NCBI GenBank assembly: GCA_015057005.1
Contig: SVFF01000001.1
Location: 496,001-560,000 of the forward strand
Reading direction: 5' to 3'
DNA: 64,000 nucleotides
Source of the DNA: Lachnospiraceae bacterium
GTDB lineage: Bacteria > Bacillota > Clostridia > Lachnospirales > Lachnospiraceae
A program made the position numbers and the translations under genes. This document shows positions 27,226-34,346 of the stretch, piece by piece (the first letter of the stretch is position 1; each line of letters opens with the position of its first letter). The notes beneath the pieces were generated by a model. That model did no database searches, was not told the DNA's origin, and saw only the letters and a list, made by a program, of their open reading frames with translations.

Positions 27226-27336
27226 ATTTTCCACACTCCTTTCGCCAAAATCATACCATAGAGTTTTCAATCTGGCAAGCATCCTGCGCGTAAATTGTCA
27301 GTCTTTTTTGTTCCCCAAAAAGTACACTCACTTCCC

Positions 27337-27365
27337 TTGACTGTTACCCGTGTTTTACATATAAT
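27337..27365 (+). promoter_or_regulatory. pflB promoter
   Basis: TTGACT and TATAAT separated by exactly 17 bases, 78 bases before the pflB start. This is the best consensus promoter seen in the window. Confidence 0.75.
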
Positions 27366-27443
27366 AAAGTCAGATACAAACGATACTAAAGGGTATCTCA
27401 AAAAACTTTTTACTATTTTAAATTAAGAGGAGGCACATTTCAA

Positions 27444-29480
27444 ATGAGACCAGAATGGACAGATTTTGTAGCCGGCAAATGGGACAAGGAAGTTAACGTA
27501 CGTGACTTCATCCAGAAGAACTATCATCCTTATGATGGTGATGAGAGCTTCTTAGCTAAGGCTACACAGAACACAAAAGACTTATGGGCACAGGTTCTTG
27601 AATTACAGAAGCAGGAGAAAGCTGCCGGCGGCGTTCTTGATATGGACACCAAGGTTGTTTCCACCATCGTTTCTCATGGCCCCGCTTACCTTGATCAGAG
27701 CAAAGAGACCATCGTTGGTTTCCAGACTGACAAGCCTTTCAAGCGTTCCTTACAGCCTTACGGCGGTATCCGTATGGCAGAGAAAGCTTGCTCCGATAAC
27801 GGCTACACTGTAGATCCCGAGATCAGCGAGTTCTTCTCCACCCACAGAAAGACTCACAACGCAGGTTGTTTCGATGCTTACAATCCTGAGATGAGAGCTT
27901 GCCGTTCCTCCCATATCATTACCGGTCTTCCCGATGCTTACGGTCGTGGACGTATCATCGGCGACTACAGACGTGTTGCTCTGTACGGTATCGACAGACT
28001 GATCCAGGATAAGGAAGAGCAGAAAGCATCCACCGGCAAGGTTATGACTGATGACGTTATCCGTCTTCGCGAAGAGCTGTCTGAGCAGATGATCGCTCTG
28101 AAGCAGATGAAGGTTATGGCTGCTTCCTACGGCTACGACATTTCCAAGCCCGCTGCAAACGTAAAAGAAGCTATCCAGTGGACCTACTTTGGTTATCTGT
28201 GCGCAGTTAAGGAGCAGAACGGTGCTGCTATGTCCCTTGGACGTACTTCCACCTTCCTTGACATCTACGCAGAGAGAGACCTTGCTAACGGTACTTTCAC
28301 CGAAGAGCAGATCCAGGAGTTCGTTGACCACTTCATCATGAAGCTGCGTCTGATCAAGTTCGCTCGTACTCCTGAGTACAACGCACTGTTCGCAGGCGAC
28401 CCTGTATGGGTAACTGAGTCCCTGGCAGGTGTAGGCGTTGACGGCAGACCTATGGTTACCAAGATGAGCTTCCGTTATCTGCACACCCTGACCAACCTTG
28501 GTCCTGCTCCCGAACCCAACATGACCGTTCTCTGGTCTCCCAGACTTCCTGAAGCTTGGAAGAAATACTGTGCTAAGATGTCCATCGAGACTTCTTCCAT
28601 CCAGTACGAGAACGATGAGCTCATGAGACCTGACCACGGCGATGATTACGGTATTGCTTGCTGCGTATCCTCCATGGTTATCGGTAAGGAAATGCAGTTC
28701 TTCGGCGCACGTGCTAACCTGGCTAAGTGCTTACTGTACGCTCTGAACGGCGGTATCGACGAAGTTACCAAGAAGCAGGTTGGTCCTAAGTACCGTCCTG
28801 TTGTTGGCGATGTTCTTGACTTTGATGATGTAATGGATAAGTTCATTGACATGATCGAGTGGCAGGCCGGTGTTTATGTAAACACCCTGAACATCATCCA
28901 CTATATGCATGACAAATACTGCTACGAGAGAGCAGAGATGGCTCTTCATGACAAGGATGTTAAGAGATACTTCGCAACCGGTATTGCAGGTCTCTCCATC
29001 GTAGCTGACTCCCTGTCCGCTATCAAGTACGCTAAGGTTGAAGTTGTTCGTGATGAGGACGGTATCATCGTTGACTTCAAGACCACCGGTGAGTTCCCTA
29101 AATACGGTAACGACGATGACCGCGTAGATGAGATCGCTCAGAAGATCGTTTCCATCTTCATGACCGCTATCAGAAGACATCACACCTACAGAAACGGTAT
29201 CCCTACCACCTCCATCCTGACCATTACTTCCAACGTAACCTACGGTAAGGCTACCGGAAGCACCCCCGATGGACGTAAGAAAGGCCAGCCTTTCGCACCC
29301 GGTGCTAACCCTATGCACGGCCGTGATACCAACGGTGCAGTAGCTTCCCTTGCTTCTGTATCCAAGCTTCCTTTCAAGGATGCTCAGGACGGTATCTCCA
29401 ATACCTTCACCATCATCCCCGGTGCTCTTGGTAAGGAAGATCAGATCTTCGCAGGCGATATCGAGCTGGAACTGAACTAA
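27444..29480 (+). CDS. pflB: pyruvate formate-lyase, catalytic part lacking the glycyl-radical domain
   Basis: 678 residues. AGGAGG lies 9 bases before the ATG. The barrel and active-site cysteine pair are present (GIACCVSSM, Cys406-Cys407), as are [10 protein letters not shown] and [19 protein letters not shown]. Standard PflB is about 740-760 residues and ends with a domain carrying RVSGYAV. Here the protein stops at [18 protein letters not shown] plus about 13 residues, just before that domain, which is encoded separately at 29893. The enzyme converts pyruvate and CoA to acetyl-CoA and formate. Activity would need the separate radical protein. The stop codon lies in a 27-bp direct repeat. 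Confidence 0.93.
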   Translation: MRPEWTDFVAGKWDKEVNVRDFIQKNYHPYDGDESFLAKATQNTKDLWAQVLELQKQEKAAGGVLDMDTKVVSTIVSHGPAYLDQSKETIVGFQTDKPFKRSLQPYGGIRMAEKACSDNGYTVDPEISEFFSTHRKTHNAGCFDAYNPEMRACRSSHIITGLPDAYGRGRIIGDYRRVALYGIDRLIQDKEEQKASTGKVMTDDVIRLREELSEQMIALKQMKVMAASYGYDISKPAANVKEAIQWTYFGYLCAVKEQNGAAMSLGRTSTFLDIYAERDLANGTFTEEQIQEFVDHFIMKLRLIKFARTPEYNALFAGDPVWVTESLAGVGVDGRPMVTKMSFRYLHTLTNLGPAPEPNMTVLWSPRLPEAWKKYCAKMSIETSSIQYENDELMRPDHGDDYGIACCVSSMVIGKEMQFFGARANLAKCLLYALNGGIDEVTKKQVGPKYRPVVGDVLDFDDVMDKFIDMIEWQAGVYVNTLNIIHYMHDKYCYERAEMALHDKDVKRYFATGIAGLSIVADSLSAIKYAKVEVVRDEDGIIVDFKTTGEFPKYGNDDDRVDEIAQKIVSIFMTAIRRHHTYRNGIPTTSILTITSNVTYGKATGSTPDGRKKGQPFAPGANPMHGRDTNGAVASLASVSKLPFKDAQDGISNTFTIIPGALGKEDQIFAGDIELELN

Positions 29481-29538
29481 TTAGCGATAACGCAGGCGCT
29501 CGATTTCGCCTCGATATCGAGCTGGAACTGAACTAATT
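29456..29538. repeat. 27-bp direct repeat spanning the pflB stop codon
   Basis: 29456-29482 and 29512-29538 are identical and each includes the last codons of pflB and its stop, GAGCTGGAACTGAACTAA. The 29 bases between them hold GC-rich partial copies (GCAGGCGCTCGATTTCGCC). The downstream copy is not part of a gene. Confidence 0.9.
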
Positions 29539-29609
29539 CATTGTGATTGAGCCATAGGCTTGATTCATACAACTACTAACAGTACGATTACAGAAAAGGA
29601 GTGGACACC

Positions 29610-29813
29610 ATGAACGAGAAATCAAGAATTGATGATCTGGTTAAAATGCTCGATGCCGGTATGATGGCTGGTGTAGGACATGTAAATGTGGCTGTTGACG
29701 AAACTGCCGACCAGGAAACGGACGTTCAGACAATGGGCTGTTCCGACTGCTCACGCAACCCGATGGCCTGCAGTGTTCCCACTCTGCAACAGGGCTTGGA
29801 TGATCAGCGCTGA
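29610..29813 (+). CDS. small cysteine-motif paralogue of the PFL radical domain
   Basis: 67 residues from the ATG at 29610, which has AGGAG 8 bases upstream; a GTG at 29601 overlaps that site and is rejected. Residues 7-31 (IDDLVKMLDAGM...GHVNVAVD) resemble residues 8-31 of the radical protein at 29893 ([12 protein letters not shown]...HLNVNVLN). The rest differs: there is no RVSGYAV loop, and instead Cys44-x2-Cys47-x6-Cys54 (CSDCSRNPMAC). It sits between the catalytic and radical genes of pyruvate formate-lyase. A metal-binding or regulatory partner is inferred. I know of no described family for it. Confidence 0.75.
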   Translation: MNEKSRIDDLVKMLDAGMMAGVGHVNVAVDETADQETDVQTMGCSDCSRNPMACSVPTLQQGLDDQR

Positions 29814-29866
29814 TCATTCTCCCGCAAATGATAAACTCTCCGGAGAGGGAAGCTTCCTTCTCCGGA
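29800..29866 (+). other. two palindromes in the pfl inter-gene space
   Basis: ATGATCAGCGCTGATCAT (29800-29817) is a perfect palindrome over the stop of the small gene. A second, 29839-29866, runs TCCGGAGA(GG)GAAGCTTC(CT)TCTCCGGA. They precede the AGGAGG of the next gene by a few tens of bases and could set message processing or subunit ratio (inference). Confidence 0.6.
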
Positions 29867-29892
29867 ACCACAAAAAATAGGAGGATACGACC

Positions 29893-30135
29893 ATGTCTAC
29901 CAATGCAGCACAGATTGATAACTTAGTTGCTTTATTAGATGGTTATTCTGAAAAAGGCGGCCATCATCTGAACGTTAACGTATTAAACAGAGAAACCCTG
30001 TTAGACGCACAGGCTCATCCCGAGAACTACCCTCAGCTGACCATCCGCGTTTCCGGATATGCTGTTAACTTCGTTAAGTTAACTCCCGAGCAGCAGGCTG
30101 ATGTTATTTCCCGTACTTTCCACGAGTCCGTTTAA
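29893..30135 (+). CDS. separately encoded glycyl-radical domain of pyruvate formate-lyase
   Basis: 80 residues, with TAGGAGG 8 bases before the start. It contains [15 protein letters not shown], the conserved glycyl-radical loop, with the radical Gly at residue 55, and LDGY...[16 protein letters not shown], the segment that precedes it in full-length PflB. In E. coli a similar short protein (YfiD/GrcA) is a spare part that replaces a damaged domain. Here the catalytic gene has no such domain of its own, so this protein must be the normal radical subunit. pflA, which makes the radical, follows after a terminator-like hairpin. Confidence 0.92.
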   Translation: MSTNAAQIDNLVALLDGYSEKGGHHLNVNVLNRETLLDAQAHPENYPQLTIRVSGYAVNFVKLTPEQQADVISRTFHESV

Positions 30136-30171
30136 TACATCACAGTAAGCTGACTTAGCTTAAAACAAATA

Positions 30172-30203
30172 ACCCGGGAAGATTTTTCTTCCCGGGTCTT
30201 TTT
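30172..30203 (+). terminator. hairpin between the radical subunit gene and pflA
   Basis: ACCCGGGAAGA pairs with TCTTCCCGGGT around TTTT, then CTTTTT. It would end or reduce transcription from pflB into pflA, giving less activase than enzyme. Confidence 0.85.
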
Positions 30204-30216
30204 AGAAAGGAAAACT

Positions 30217-30978
30217 ATGGAAGGCAGAATTCATTCACTGGAAAGCTTTGGCACCGTAGACGGGCCCGGTACGCGCTTTGTTGTTTTCACACAGGGCTGC
30301 CCCATGCGCTGCGCCTATTGCCACAACCCGGACACCTGGGAGATGAACGGAGGCAAGCTTATGACTCCGGAATATATTCTGGAGCAGTACGAAAGAAATA
30401 AGCCCTTTTACAAGGCTGGCGGTATCACGGTAACCGGCGGTGAGCCACTGATGCAGCCTGACTTTTTGATTGAGCTCTTTACTCTGGCTAAGCAGAAAGG
30501 AATTCACACCTGTATCGACACTTCCGGCATTCCCTACAATCCTGACAACGCAGTTGTAATAGAAAAGCTGGACCGCTTAATGGCGCTGACCGATCTGGTG
30601 ATGCTGGACATCAAGCATATTGATCCCATTCTCCACAAGGAGTTGACTGCACAGCCAAACCACAATATTTTGAAGTTTGCAGCTTATTTGAATGAGAAAA
30701 ATGTGGATATGTGGATCAGGCACGTGGTCGTTCCCGGCCTTACCGATGATGACAAGTATTTGTTCGACCTGGGTTATTTTATTGGCCAATTCCGCAATCT
30801 GAAAGCCCTGGATGCCCTGCCTTACCATACTATGGGCAAATCCAAGTACGAAAAGCTTGGCATGAATTACAAACTGGCCGGCACTCCCAATATGGACAAA
30901 CAGATACTGCTGGAAAAGAAGCAGGTAATTCTTCAGGGCATCAAAAAGCGCCGTGCAGAAATGAATGGCACAGACTAA
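30217..30978 (+). CDS. pflA: pyruvate formate-lyase activating enzyme
   Basis: 253 residues. The radical SAM cluster motif CPMRCAYCHNPDTW (Cx3Cx2C) is near residues 27-40, with GGEPLMQPDF near 80 and RHVVVPGLTDDD near 168, all typical of PflA. It uses S-adenosylmethionine and a 4Fe-4S cluster to place the radical on Gly55 of the separate 80-residue protein. The opening HSLESFGTVDGPGTRFVVF is standard. The gene starts 13 bases past the terminator, after AGAAAGG. Confidence 0.96.
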   Translation: MEGRIHSLESFGTVDGPGTRFVVFTQGCPMRCAYCHNPDTWEMNGGKLMTPEYILEQYERNKPFYKAGGITVTGGEPLMQPDFLIELFTLAKQKGIHTCIDTSGIPYNPDNAVVIEKLDRLMALTDLVMLDIKHIDPILHKELTAQPNHNILKFAAYLNEKNVDMWIRHVVVPGLTDDDKYLFDLGYFIGQFRNLKALDALPYHTMGKSKYEKLGMNYKLAGTPNMDKQILLEKKQVILQGIKKRRAEMNGTD

Positions 30979-31090
30979 AAATCGCCAATCTCATGATTTA
31001 CAGGCTTATAAAGTGTGGAGCAACAATTTTTGCGAAATAGGACTTGTATTCAGTCCCTATTTATATTACAATTAATTCAATAATGATTTT

Positions 31091-31109
31091 GTATCAACCT
31101 TGTTGATAC
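31091..31109 (+). promoter_or_regulatory. inverted repeat before the ferredoxin gene
   Basis: GTATCAAC-CTT-GTTGATAC is a perfect 8+8 palindrome 22 bases before the ferredoxin start. It could be an operator or a small hairpin that limits ribosome access. Confidence 0.45.
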
Positions 31110-31131
31110 CAATGATAAGGAGGATAATATT

Positions 31132-31302
31132 ATGGCATATGTAATTTCTGACGAATGTTTATGTTGTGGCGCTTGTGCTGACGCATGTCCCGTTGGCGCT
31201 ATCTCCATGGGCGATGGCAAGTACGAGATCGACGCTGAGAAGTGCGTAGAGTGCGGTGCTTGTGCAGGTACCTGCCCCGTTGGCGCTATCGTTGAGAACT
31301 AA
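31132..31302 (+). CDS. 2[4Fe-4S] ferredoxin
   Basis: 56 residues, the normal size of clostridial ferredoxin. Two cluster motifs are complete: CLCCGACADACPVGAI near residues 9-24 and CVECGACAGTCPVGAI near 38-53. AAGGAGG lies 9 bases upstream. The protein carries electrons at low potential in the cytoplasm, for instance to radical SAM activases or hydrogenase. Its place just after pflA suggests it may supply reductant to PflA, which is inference. Confidence 0.95.
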   Translation: MAYVISDECLCCGACADACPVGAISMGDGKYEIDAEKCVECGACAGTCPVGAIVEN

Positions 31303-31329
31303 TTTGTTCCATTAACGAAAAGAAGATTT

Positions 31330-31367
31330 GGCCCAAGTAGGAAATCCTATTTGGGCCGATTTTTTTG
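31330..31367 (+). terminator. terminator of the ferredoxin gene
   Basis: GGCCCAAGTAGG pairs with CCTATTTGGGCC around AAAT and is followed by GATTTTTTT. It lies between convergent genes. Confidence 0.9.
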
Positions 31368-31373
31368 TGCTTT

Positions 31374-32123
31374 TTATCTTTCTCTATTTATCCTGAACAA
31401 TTTAATGTGCTTTGCCTTCTGTGTCTTCTCCATCTGCGCCGCATCCTGCGCTGTTCTGCCATTCTTCCCATCATTCATCTGCGTCGTCTCTCGTGTTGTC
31501 CCATCCTTTACAGTCCTATCTCTCCGGGCCTTTTTTCTAAGCAGGTCATCCAATTGTCTAAAGTGCTCTTCCTCCCTTTGTTCCCTTGCTGCGTCGCGCT
31601 GTTCTTCCCGCTCCTCCAGATTTCTGAACTGATAGTCCAATTCCTTCACTACGCTCTCTTTTATTTCCCGGCACAGATCCCTGTTGTTCTCCCTGACAGC
31701 TTCCCGGATCAATTGCTGCAGCAGCCACTGCAGGCGCTTCGTCTTATCCTCCCCGGATGCAGCGGAAATCTCCAGTCGATCCGCTTCTGCTAAGCCGCTG
31801 TTAATTTGCGTCACCTCTCCGGCATGCGCAACCTTCTGTGCTTTCACCTCCTTCTCTTGTACCGTTCCATCTTGCTCTGCTTTTCCCGACACCACATTCA
31901 GCTCCCCATTTTTCAAAATCATCTTAATCGCCTTCAACTGCAGCCCCTTTTCCTTCATTCTTTTAATTTGTTTAAAGAACTCCACATCTTCTCCGGTGTA
32001 GTATCTGTGCCCCTGTTCATTTCTCTTGATGGGAAGTTTTAATTCTTCCTCCCAATAGCGAAGCACATGACTCTCCACCTCCACTTCTCTTGCTGCCTCT
32101 GAAATCAACAAATACCCTTCCAT
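31374..32123 (-). CDS. MerR-type DNA-binding protein with long helical tail
   Basis: 249 residues. The first 70 match a MerR helix-turn-helix (LLISEAAREVEVESHVLRYWEEEL, GHRYYTGEDVEFFKQIKRMKEKG). The remainder is charged and probably coiled coil (QFRNLEEREEQRDAAREQREEE near 165-190) with a basic, Thr/Gln-rich end. The layout resembles RacA-like chromosome-anchoring proteins and MerR/DUF3967 proteins, not a metal sensor. The role is not clear; in a spore former a chromosome-binding job is possible. Confidence 0.7.
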   Translation of the reverse strand: MEGYLLISEAAREVEVESHVLRYWEEELKLPIKRNEQGHRYYTGEDVEFFKQIKRMKEKGLQLKAIKMILKNGELNVVSGKAEQDGTVQEKEVKAQKVAHAGEVTQINSGLAEADRLEISAASGEDKTKRLQWLLQQLIREAVRENNRDLCREIKESVVKELDYQFRNLEEREEQRDAAREQREEEHFRQLDDLLRKKARRDRTVKDGTTRETTQMNDGKNGRTAQDAAQMEKTQKAKHIKLFRINRER

Positions 32124-32234
32124 TTATTTTCCCCTTTCTTCTTTTTTCATTATTTTTTCTTATTTAGCCCGTAACATATCAGTCTGAGACCAAACATCAG
32201 GATACCGCACTTGGCAATTTCCGCTTTCGTTAAA

Positions 32235-32422
32235 AGAACAAAGAGTCCGCCTGCGGACTCTCCTCGTGCGCGGTGCCCGAAAGGCAAACTTCCTCTCTGC
32301 GAGCTGCGCATCCTCCCGAAGGGTTTTGCTTTGCAGGAAGAACTGTCACACGTTAGTGTGACAAGGTCTTTCCCGTAAAGCAAAAAGAGAACCACACTCT
32401 GCCTGAGTGTCAGTTCTCTTTT
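32235..32422 (-). ncRNA. structured 3' region after dnaB, possible small RNA
   Basis: Reading the minus strand from 32422: a hairpin AAAAGAGAAC...GTTCTCTTTT with T-run (terminator of dnaB), then a nested stem whose inner part is TTGTCACAC-TAAC-GTGTGACA with outer pairing TTTGCTTT/AAAGCAAA, then GAGAGTCCGC-AG-GCGGACTCT followed by TTGTTCTTTT (second terminator). About 100 bases between the nested stem and the last hairpin are GC-rich without a gene. A stable RNA ending at about 32230 is inferred. Confidence 0.4.
32384..32422 (-). terminator. terminator of the gdpP-rplI-dnaB operon
   Basis: AAAAGAGAACTGACACTC pairs with GAGTGTGGTTCTCTTTT with one mismatch region, tip AGGCA, followed by TTTTGC. 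It lies 20 bases past the dnaB stop. Confidence 0.75.
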
Positions 32423-32441
32423 GTAAATGAAACGCCGCATT

Positions 32442-33782
32442 CTAATCCCTGGCCAGGTTGGCAAATTTGGTGTATTCCGGCAGCCATGCCAGCTCTACAG
32501 TACCAATCGGGCCGTTTCTTTGCTTTGCAATAATAATCTCTGAAATACCTTTTTTGTCCGTATCCTTGTTATAATAATCATCACGGTAGATAAACATTAC
32601 CACGTCCGCATCCTGCTCGATCGCTCCGGATTCACGCAGGTCAGAAAGCATAGGGCGGTGATCCGGTCTCTGTTCTACCGCTCGGCTCAGCTGGGACAGC
32701 GCCAGCACGGGCACGCTCAATTCACGGGCTAATGCCTTTAAGGAACGGGAGATATCGGAAATCTCCTGCTGTCTGGAATCGGAACGACCGCTGCCGCTCA
32801 TCAGCTGCAGGTAGTCGATGATCACCATTTGAATATCATGCTCTAATTTAAACTTTCTGCACTTGGAACGAAGCTCTGAAATACTGATACCGGGAGTATC
32901 ATCAATGACCAGATTGGAGCGGCCGATGGTGCCGGCACTCTCGATCAGTCTCTCCCACTCCTGATCATTCAGCTGACCTGTACGAAGCTTGGAGGCATCC
33001 ACACTGGATTCCAGGGAAAACATACGGTTTACCAGCTGCTCTTTACTCATTTCCAGACTGAAGATAGCAACGCCCTTATTCTGCTTAAATGCCACATTCT
33101 GGGCGATATTCAGTACAAATGCAGTCTTACCCATGGAAGGACGGGCTGCGATCAATACCAGGTCAGAGGGCTGCATGCCGGCTGTACGGTAATCCAGGTC
33201 AGTAAAGCCTGTAGCTACACCGGTAACGCTTCCCTTGTTTCTGGAGGCCATTTCAATCTTGTCCATGGCGTTCATAACCACCTGGCGGATAGGCACATAA
33301 TCGCCGGTATTACGTCTCTGTACCAGCTGGAAGATTCGCTTTTCCGTATCCTCCAAAATAAACTCCATGCTCTCTTTTCCTGCATAGCAGGTGTTGGCAA
33401 TCTCCTCATTCAGACGGATCAGCTTACGTAAAGTAGCCTTTTCTGCCACAATATTAGCGTAATATTTAATATTGGCAGAGGTCGGCACTGTCATGATCAA
33501 ATCCCTTACAAACTCCAGGCTGCTGACCTCGGGAGGCACATCCTTCTCCCGCAGGCGGTTCTGCAATGTGACCAGATCCACAGCACTGCCCTGGTCATTC
33601 AACTCCACCATTGTCTCGAAGAGGATACCATACTGTTTGTTGTAGAAATCCTCACCGATGATCATTTCAGAAGCCACCACGATGGCCTCCCTGTCCATGA
33701 TCATGGAACCGATTACAGACTGCTCCGCTTCAATGCTGTGAGGCAATATTCTTTTAATTGCATTTTCTTCTATAGCAGGCAT
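32442..33782 (-). CDS. dnaB: replicative DNA helicase DnaB
   Basis: 446 residues, normal length. The N-domain opens with LPHSIEAEQSVIGSM. The RecA-like core has Walker A ARPSMGKTAF near residue 213, IDYLQLMSG near 318 and QLSRAVEQR and DLRESGAIEQDADVVMFIYR near the end. It unwinds DNA at the replication fork. It follows rplI by 17 bases on the same strand, the usual order gdpP-rplI-dnaB in Firmicutes. Confidence 0.97.
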   Translation of the reverse strand: MPAIEENAIKRILPHSIEAEQSVIGSMIMDREAIVVASEMIIGEDFYNKQYGILFETMVELNDQGSAVDLVTLQNRLREKDVPPEVSSLEFVRDLIMTVPTSANIKYYANIVAEKATLRKLIRLNEEIANTCYAGKESMEFILEDTEKRIFQLVQRRNTGDYVPIRQVVMNAMDKIEMASRNKGSVTGVATGFTDLDYRTAGMQPSDLVLIAARPSMGKTAFVLNIAQNVAFKQNKGVAIFSLEMSKEQLVNRMFSLESSVDASKLRTGQLNDQEWERLIESAGTIGRSNLVIDDTPGISISELRSKCRKFKLEHDIQMVIIDYLQLMSGSGRSDSRQQEISDISRSLKALARELSVPVLALSQLSRAVEQRPDHRPMLSDLRESGAIEQDADVVMFIYRDDYYNKDTDKKGISEIIIAKQRNGPIGTVELAWLPEYTKFANLARD

Positions 33783-33799
33783 TTGTTACTTCTCCTGAT

Positions 33800-34246
33800 T
33801 TACGCTTCTAACACTTTCACGATCAGCTTGCCGGTTACCTGGGGATGAAGCTTTACTGCCACCTCATGGGTGCCGAAGGTCTTCAAGCTGTCGGGAAGCT
33901 GGATTTTCTTCTTGTCGATTTCCAGATTGTGCTGCTCCTTAAAAGCAGCTGCGATTTCTTTTGTAGAAACGGAACCGAAGGCTCTGCCGCCCTCTCCCGC
34001 TTTAATCTTCACTACGATCTGCTTGGTCTCCAGTTCTGCAGCCATTGCTTTTGCTGCATCCAGAAGCTCCTTGGCTTTCTTGTCCTCATTGGCCTTCTGA
34101 AGCTTTAAGTTGTTCATATTCTGGGGGGTAGCCTCCACACCGATCTTCTTGGGCAGAATAAAGTTTCTGGCATAGCCCTCGCTGGCCTCGATAATATCAC
34201 CCTTTTTACCTAATTTCTTCTCGTCCTGTAATAAAATAATTTTCAT
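33800..34246 (-). CDS. rplI: 50S ribosomal protein L9
   Basis: 148 residues. It opens with MKIILLQDEKKLGKKGDI and has the N-terminal signature ASEGYARNFILPKK, a long connecting helix (NMNNLKLQKANEDKKAKELL) and the C-terminal domain ending LHPQVTGKLIVKV. It binds 23S rRNA domain V. Second gene of the gdpP-rplI-dnaB operon. Confidence 0.97.
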   Translation of the reverse strand: MKIILLQDEKKLGKKGDIIEASEGYARNFILPKKIGVEATPQNMNNLKLQKANEDKKAKELLDAAKAMAAELETKQIVVKIKAGEGGRAFGSVSTKEIAAAFKEQHNLEIDKKKIQLPDSLKTFGTHEVAVKLHPQVTGKLIVKVLEA

Positions 34247-34346
34247 AATATGTCAATTCCTTTCTGTAATAATATCCCTGTCATATTCCGCGCATCCATC
34301 CGCACTATCACATTGTCTGCACGGTCGCTGTGCATAACCTTCACCG

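Noticed and set aside
32150..32464. 104-codon minus frame after dnaB
   Set aside because: It overlaps the 3' end of dnaB and runs through three hairpins; the translation reflects the structured repeats.
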